Assembly (NCBI GenBank): GCA_017996515.1
Contig: JAGOGU010000041.1
Coordinates: forward strand, 1-10,198
Direction of reading: 5' to 3'
DNA: 10,198 nt
Origin: Allobrachymonas sp.
Lineage (GTDB): Bacteria; Pseudomonadota; Gammaproteobacteria; Burkholderiales; Burkholderiaceae_C
In this document: positions 5,914 to 10,198 of the stretch, piece after piece
How positions within the stretch are numbered: position 1 is the first letter of the stretch
How the letters are laid out: each line of letters opens with the position of its first letter
Notes under the pieces: generated by a model
What the model was told of the DNA's origin: nothing
Databases searched by the model: none
Seen by the model: the letters and a program-made list of their open reading frames with translations, nothing else
Translations under genes and position numbers: made by a program

Positions 5914-6127
5914 GCGTGTGTGTTGGCGGCAAGAGGGTTGCAGCCAACAAAATCTGGTCGTCTGCGGGGAAGCAGGCAAGCTATGTCAATGACCGAACCA
6001 TGCTTCTTGTTGTTGCGCTGCCGCGCCACTGCCGTATGGCAGGGCGTGTCGTTGCACGGGCTGCATGGCGTGCATGGTCTGGCGTGCCCTTGCATGCAGC
6101 GCGGCCGTGTTTGTCTTTGACCATTTC
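5914..6127 (+). promoter_or_regulatory. Expression platform of the btuB riboswitch
   Basis: About 214 nt separate the aptamer from the btuB start. The first element is a strong hairpin: TGTTGGC (5921-5927) with GCCAACA (5943-5949), continued after one mismatch by GCAA/TTGC (5929-5932, 5938-5941). No T-run follows it, so it is not an intrinsic terminator. A second hairpin has CTGCC (6029-6033) with GGCAG (6038-6042), extended by CGCC/GGCG around a bulged A. No recognisable Shine-Dalgarno precedes the ATG at 6128. Control at translation or through Rho is therefore more likely than intrinsic termination; this is inference. Confidence 0.5.
5983..6120 (+). CDS. Possible 45-residue leader ORF before btuB
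   Basis: An ATG at 5983 (or 5989) opens a frame ending at TGA 6118-6120, 7 bases before the btuB ATG. A purine-rich stretch with AGG lies a few bases ahead of 5983 and could act as a weak ribosome site. The peptide, beginning MSMTEPCFLLLRC, matches no family I know and has no convincing coding character. The placement would allow translational coupling to btuB, which lacks its own Shine-Dalgarno. It may equally be a chance open frame in a structured leader. Confidence 0.2.
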   Translation: MSMTEPCFLLLRCRATAVWQGVSLHGLHGVHGLACPCMQRGRVCL

Positions 6128-7975
6128 ATGAATACTTCTTTGCGTACCTTGACGCTGGCTGCGGCCGTAGCCAGCTTGTTTCCTGCCGTTGCACTGGGCC
6201 AAACGGCGCCCGAGCAGCAGACAGAAGAAAGTCCCCCGGTTGTGGTGACAGCCACCCGTGTGGCACAACCTTTGACCGATGTGCTGGCAGATGTCACCTT
6301 GATTGATGAGCAGCAAATCCAGCGTAGCGGCGCAGTGAACATAACCGATTTGCTGGCACGCCAGCCGGGGCTGGAGCTTTCGCGCAACGGCGGGCCAGGC
6401 ACGGCTAGCAGCCTGTTTATCCGTGGAGCCGATACACGCTTTACCGCGGTGTATATCGATGGTGTGCGGGTGGATTCCCAATCCACCGGTGGCGCACCGT
6501 GGGAAGCCATTGCACTGGGGCAGGTGGAGCGCATCGAGATTGTGCGCGGTCCGGCTGCGGCGGTGTATGGCTCTGATGCCGTGGCAGGCGTGGTGCAAAT
6601 CTTCACCAAAAAAGGCGAAGGTGGTTTTTCGCCGTATGTGGGCGTAGGTGCGGGCAACCGCCGTACTGGCAAGGTCGAGGCCGGCTTTTCGGGCAAAACC
6701 GGCGCGGTGGACTATTCCTTGGGGATCGAGCGTGCCACCAGCCGGGGCTTTAACGCCAAAGATGATGGCAACCCCGACCGCGACGGCTACCGCCAAACCG
6801 CCGCCCATGCGCAACTGGGCTGGCAAATCAATCAGGCGCACCGTTTGGAGCTGACCGGCACATACAGCAAGATGGATGCGCAGTATGACGAATTTGGTTC
6901 TACTACGAATGATGACCACTCCATCAACCGCCTCAGCACCGTGGGCGCAACCTGGTCAGCCCAATGGACGCCGATATGGAGCACGCGTCTGTCGGTCAAT
7001 GAATCGCGGCAAAAATACGAAACGCAGCCCTCGCCCTATCTGACGGAAACCCAGCTGCGCAACTACCTGCTGCAAAACGAATGGAAGCAGGGCGACCATA
7101 CCTTTACCGCTGCATTTGAGCGCCGCGAAGACAAATTGACCAACACCTCTGTTCCTAACGGCAAACAGGATCGTTATCAAAACGCCGTGGCGCTGGGCTA
7201 TGGCTACAGCAACGGCCCGCACACGGTGCAGGTGAATGTGCGCCACGACCGCGACAGTGAATTTGGCGGCAAAACCACGGGCGGTGCGGCCTATGGCTTT
7301 GCTTTTGCGCCAAACTGGCGCGTAACGGCAGCGGCTGGCACGGCGTTTCGCGTGCCTACGCTTTATCAGCGTTTTTCTGAATACGGCCAAGCGGGCTTGC
7401 AGCCGGAAGAAAGCCGCAACGTGGAACTGGGGCTGCACTGGCAGAACCAGGGTAACCGCTTCGGCCTGACGGCGTATCACACCCGTATCCGCAACCTCAT
7501 CAGCTTTGGGGCGGCAGGGCCTTGCGCATCGGCCTGGGGCTGCTATGAAAATACGGGGCGCGCCAAGCTGCAAGGCGTCACACTATCGGGCGCATACCAG
7601 TTGGGCAATGTCAATTTGCACGGCTCGCTGGATGTGCAAAAACCGCGCAATGCCGACACCGGCAAGCTGTTGGCCCGCCGTGCGCGGCGCGTGCTCAAGC
7701 TGGGGGCTGATACCAAATTCACCACTGGCCCAGCGAACTGGACGGTGGGGGCCGAAGTGCAGGCATCCAGCAGGCGTTATGACAATGCTGCCAACACCAG
7801 AGAATTGGGCGGCTATGGCGTGATGAACCTGTATGTCAGCACCACCATCGCGCGCGATTGGCAGGTACTGGCGCGGGTAGATAACGTGGCCGACAAAAAA
7901 TACCAACTCGCCAGAGGCTATGCCACGCCCGGGCGCACGTTCTATGCGGGTGTGCGCTGGGCACCGCGCTGGTAA
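6128..7975 (+). CDS. btuB: TonB-dependent vitamin B12 receptor
   Basis: The outer-membrane receptor that takes up cobalamin using TonB energy; 615 residues from the ATG at 6128 (E. coli BtuB about 614). That start places a normal signal peptide first (hydrophobic core LTLAAAVASLFPAVALG, cleavage near ALG|QT at 24/25); an upstream in-frame ATG at 6065 would bury it behind 21 residues. Next come a TonB box, PPVVVTATR (36-44), and the plug domain (about 45-160) with GTASSLFIRGADT, VYIDGVRVD, ERIEIVRGPAAAVYGSDAVAGVVQIFT, all close to BtuB. The rest is the beta-barrel, ending in an aromatic residue (VRWAPRW), as outer-membrane proteins do for BAM recognition. C466 and C472 probably lie in an external loop and may form a disulfide. 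It is preceded by a cobalamin riboswitch and followed by btuF and btuC, which supports B12 over siderophores. Confidence 0.93.
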   Translation: MNTSLRTLTLAAAVASLFPAVALGQTAPEQQTEESPPVVVTATRVAQPLTDVLADVTLIDEQQIQRSGAVNITDLLARQPGLELSRNGGPGTASSLFIRGADTRFTAVYIDGVRVDSQSTGGAPWEAIALGQVERIEIVRGPAAAVYGSDAVAGVVQIFTKKGEGGFSPYVGVGAGNRRTGKVEAGFSGKTGAVDYSLGIERATSRGFNAKDDGNPDRDGYRQTAAHAQLGWQINQAHRLELTGTYSKMDAQYDEFGSTTNDDHSINRLSTVGATWSAQWTPIWSTRLSVNESRQKYETQPSPYLTETQLRNYLLQNEWKQGDHTFTAAFERREDKLTNTSVPNGKQDRYQNAVALGYGYSNGPHTVQVNVRHDRDSEFGGKTTGGAAYGFAFAPNWRVTAAAGTAFRVPTLYQRFSEYGQAGLQPEESRNVELGLHWQNQGNRFGLTAYHTRIRNLISFGAAGPCASAWGCYENTGRAKLQGVTLSGAYQLGNVNLHGSLDVQKPRNADTGKLLARRARRVLKLGADTKFTTGPANWTVGAEVQASSRRYDNAANTRELGGYGVMNLYVSTTIARDWQVLARVDNVADKKYQLARGYATPGRTFYAGVRWAPRW

Positions 7976-8041
7976 TCAGCCCGGATCAGGCACACCCCCA
8001 AGGACACCCCAGAGGGCACAAAAGGAAAGAAATTTTCAAAC

Positions 8042-9052
8042 ATGCTTTTCAATATTTTTGCGCCACAAGGACGGCAGCGGCTTGCTCGCCTGTGCCAGCA
8101 AGCGGTTGATGGCCTGCTGGCTGCGGCCATGCTGTATGCGTTGGCCGTATCGACCGCGCATGCCGCAGACGTGCAAGACGACAGAGGCCGTACCCTGCGC
8201 TTTGATCGTCCCGCCACGCGGGTGGTGAGCCTGTTGCCTTCGCTGACCGAGAGCGTATGCGCCTTGGGCGCTTGCGACCGGTTGGTGGGGGTGGACCGTT
8301 ATTCCAACTGGCCCGCGCAGGTGCAGCGCCTGCCTCAGCTGGGGGACGGGCTGACCCCGAACATCGAGGCCATTGTGGCGTTGCACCCCGATGTGGTGCT
8401 GGTGTCGGAGTCATCTCGCGTCAGCGATCGGCTGGCGGCGTTGGGTATCCAGGTCGTGGCCTTGCGCACCCAAACCCATGCCGATGTGCGCAAGGGACTG
8501 ACGCGCATCGCTGCCATAACAGGCTTGCCTGCCAGCAAGGCCGATGCCGTTTGGCAAGGCATTGAACGGGGCATTGCCCAAGCGGCGCAAGCCGTGCCGG
8601 TGGCTGTGCGCGGCAAACGCGTGTTTGTCGAAGTTGGTCGCGGGCCGTTTGCCGCGGGTGAAGGCTCTTTCATCGGCGAGACCTTGGCTGCGCTGGGCAT
8701 GAAAAATGTGGTGCCTGCGGCGCAGGGGCCTTTTCCCAAACTCAACCCCGAATTTGTGGTGCGTGCCAACCCCGATTTGATTGTTTTTACCGATAGTGCC
8801 GAGCAGGGCGCTGGCCTGTACCCCGGCTGGCAGCATATGCCAGCCGTGCGCCAGCAGCGCATGTGTCGCTTCAGCCAGCGGGAGGTCGATTTGCTGGTGC
8901 GCCCCAGCCCGCGTATGGCAGAAGGCGCGCAGGTACTGGCGCGCTGCATCACCAACAAATTGGGGTCGCATGCTGCGTCGCCTGCCCGTGCCAACCCACG
9001 CAGCTCGGCACAATCAGTCCACTCAGTTCCATCACTCAGCCCGGTTAGATAA
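8042..9052 (+). CDS. btuF: Periplasmic cobalamin-binding protein of the B12 ABC importer
   Basis: Carries cobalamin from BtuB to the inner-membrane transporter. It has 336 residues: a signal peptide (core GLLAAAMLYALAVSTAHA, cleavage near 41-42) and then a cluster A-2 (TroA/BtuF-type) binding protein with two lobes. Matching segments include RVVSLLPSLTESVCALGA (60-77), VGVDRYSNWPAQ (82-93), NIEAIVALHPDVVLV (107-121, parallel to the NLERIVALKPDLVIA of E. coli) and the C-lobe NPDLIVFT (243-250) with RPSPRMAEGAQVL (287-299). The last 30 residues (307-336) are a Ser/Ala/Pro/Arg-rich tail beyond the usual domain end. Mature cysteines are 73, 78, 275 and 302. A purine-rich AAAGGAAAG (8021-8029) is a rather distant ribosome site. 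It starts 66 bp after btuB and is in its operon. Substrate is assigned mainly from the riboswitch and neighbours; relatives carry haem or siderophores. Confidence 0.87.
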   Translation: MLFNIFAPQGRQRLARLCQQAVDGLLAAAMLYALAVSTAHAADVQDDRGRTLRFDRPATRVVSLLPSLTESVCALGACDRLVGVDRYSNWPAQVQRLPQLGDGLTPNIEAIVALHPDVVLVSESSRVSDRLAALGIQVVALRTQTHADVRKGLTRIAAITGLPASKADAVWQGIERGIAQAAQAVPVAVRGKRVFVEVGRGPFAAGEGSFIGETLAALGMKNVVPAAQGPFPKLNPEFVVRANPDLIVFTDSAEQGAGLYPGWQHMPAVRQQRMCRFSQREVDLLVRPSPRMAEGAQVLARCITNKLGSHAASPARANPRSSAQSVHSVPSLSPVR

Positions 9053-9144
9053 TGCCTGATTAATGTTTGATGAGCAGTTCGCGCTTGCACTGCGCGCGCC
9101 CTGATATTTTTTGCTTCCTGTTATTCATTCACCATCCATCTGCC
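9053..9144 (+). other. btuF-btuC gap with competing small hairpins
   Basis: The 92-bp gap can form GCAGT/ACTGC (9074-9078 with 9089-9093) or, instead, CGCGC/GCGCG (9080-9084 with 9092-9096), followed within about 15 bases by TTTTTT (9107-9112). Stems are short and the T-run is offset, so a partial attenuator is possible but not established. No good Shine-Dalgarno precedes the btuC ATG. Confidence 0.3.
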
Positions 9145-10198
9145 ATGCATTCCCCCGCTTCTCATGCTTCGCCCACGGCGGCTACTACAGCTTCGCGCCG
9201 GGCGTGGGGCGTGCTGTTGATATTGCTGGCGCTGGCGGTTGTGGCCCTGTTCGTAGGGCTGGGCGTCGGCAGCACAGGCTGGGCATGGCCGTGGTCGGCA
9301 CTGGCAAGCACTGCCGATGCAGACGATGCCCTGCGCCTGATCGTGTGGGACATTCGCCTGCCGCGCACGCTGGGCGCCTGGCTGGCCGGCGGGCTGCTGG
9401 GTGTGGCTGGGGCGGTAGCGCAGGGCTTGTTTCGCAATCCACTGGCTGACCCGTATTTGCTGGGCAGTTCTTCTGGCGCCTCGCTGGGGGTGGCATTGGC
9501 GCTGGTGGCCTTGGGCGGCTCACCATTTGCGACAGATCTGGTGGTGCGCCTGGGCATTACGGGCGCGGCGTTTGCCGGTGCCACATTGGCCGTGCTGCTG
9601 ACCCTGCTGCTGGCGCGTGGCGTGCAGCACACCTTGCGGTTGCTACTGGCTGGTGTGGTGGCAGGCGTGGTGCTGGGGGCGTTATCCAGCCTGGTGCTGT
9701 TGGCGCGGTTGGATGTGCTGCAATCCATGCAGTCTTTTTTGTTGGGCAGCACGGCTTTTGTGGGCTGGGATGCTTGCCTGGTCATGGCCGTGGCCTGGCT
9801 GGCCTGTGTGTTGCTGGCCTGGATGTTGACCCCTGCGCTGGATGGCCTGGCGCTGGGCGAGTGGACGGCGCGTACGCTGGGTTTGGCCTTGCCGCAAATG
9901 CGCGCCGGGCTGATTGCCGTGCTGGCTTTGGGCACGGGCGCTGCCGTGGCGCAAAGCGGGCTGATTGCTTTTATCGGGTTGGTCGCGCCACATCTGGTGC
10001 GCGGCATGGTGCATACGCGGCATGGCATGCTGGTGCTGCTCAGCGCTTGCATGGGCGGCCTGCTGCTGCTGGTGGCAGACATTCTGGCGCGCTGGCTGAT
10101 TGCGCCGCAAGAACTTCCTGTGGGTGTGCTCACCGCAGTGTTGGGCGGCAGCTACCTGTTGTGGCTGATGCACCGCGGGCAAGCGGGCAGGGCGGGCT
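9145..10198 (+). CDS. btuC: B12 ABC transporter permease, FecCD/BtuC family (3' end outside window)
   Basis: Membrane permease that, with an ATPase, moves cobalamin from BtuF into the cytoplasm. From the ATG at 9145 the frame stays open to the window end, giving 351 residues; a FecCD permease is usually 320-350, so the stop should lie just beyond. A soluble N-terminus (1-20) precedes the first membrane helix (about 21-42); several further hydrophobic helices follow. FecCD marks are VWDIRLPRTLGAWLAGGLLG (67-86), QGLFRNPLADPYLLGSSSGA (93-112), the GLIAFIGLVAPHLVR segment (272-286) that includes the loop contacting the ATPase, and ELPVGVLTAVLGG (323-335). Its place after btuB and btuF under a cobalamin riboswitch points to B12 rather than iron-siderophore transport. 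A btuD ATPase gene is expected next. The start is not firmly fixed because no clear ribosome site is seen. Confidence 0.88.
   Translation, partial: MHSPASHASPTAATTASRRAWGVLLILLALAVVALFVGLGVGSTGWAWPWSALASTADADDALRLIVWDIRLPRTLGAWLAGGLLGVAGAVAQGLFRNPLADPYLLGSSSGASLGVALALVALGGSPFATDLVVRLGITGAAFAGATLAVLLTLLLARGVQHTLRLLLAGVVAGVVLGALSSLVLLARLDVLQSMQSFLLGSTAFVGWDACLVMAVAWLACVLLAWMLTPALDGLALGEWTARTLGLALPQMRAGLIAVLALGTGAAVAQSGLIAFIGLVAPHLVRGMVHTRHGMLVLLSACMGGLLLLVADILARWLIAPQELPVGVLTAVLGGSYLLWLMHRGQAGRAG

Noticed and set aside
5921..5949. Hairpin after the riboswitch as an intrinsic terminator
   Set aside because: No T-run follows the stem on the plus strand; it is kept only as a structural element of the leader.
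6065..6127. Upstream in-frame ATG as the btuB start
   Set aside because: It would add 21 residues before a complete, normal signal peptide; the start at 6128 matches outer-membrane receptor architecture.
9162..10133. A 323-codon open frame on the minus strand opposite btuC
   Set aside because: Ser/Pro/Ala/Thr-rich low-complexity translation antisense to a clear FecCD permease.

Overview
The window looks like a chromosomal segment of a Gram-negative betaproteobacterium, probably Burkholderiales and perhaps near Alcaligenaceae. The placement is an inference from the GC-rich codon use, the ArgA and PPK2 protein types, and the outer-membrane B12 receptor. No database search was possible. I see no phage, transposase, integrase, CRISPR array, tRNA or rRNA.

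Layout. Positions 1-2274 (+) hold the possible tail of an upstream gene and two genes for exported proteins of unknown function: a small one with thioredoxin-like features but no CxxC (52-786), and a larger one with beta-propeller-like PD40 motifs (880-2274). The larger gene is followed by a strong intrinsic terminator set inside a composite palindromic repeat (2320-2426). Two back-to-back terminators then serve the convergent minus-strand pair: ppk2 (polyphosphate kinase 2, 2615-3853) and, upstream of it, argA (N-acetylglutamate synthase, first step of arginine synthesis, 3937-5283).

The 844-bp gap between the divergent argA and btuB is the regulatory centre of the window. It holds three copies of a GGTTGTT/AACAACC motif, a consensus extended -10 promoter, a complete adenosylcobalamin-type riboswitch (about 5621-5913), and a long leader of about 215 nt before btuB. 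That leader carries a strong hairpin and a small ORF ending 7 nt before the btuB start.

Positions 6128-10198 (+) are a vitamin B12 uptake operon in import order. BtuB is the outer-membrane TonB-dependent receptor, BtuF the periplasmic binding protein and BtuC the inner-membrane ABC permease, which runs off the window end. A BtuD ATPase gene is expected just downstream. The riboswitch should shut this operon down when cobalamin is plentiful.

Most of the window is well-understood biology. The parts most worth a second look are the long btuB leader, the repeat cluster at its promoter, the composite palindrome at 2320-2426, and the two uncharacterised exported proteins. I did not find convincing evidence of a wholly new system.
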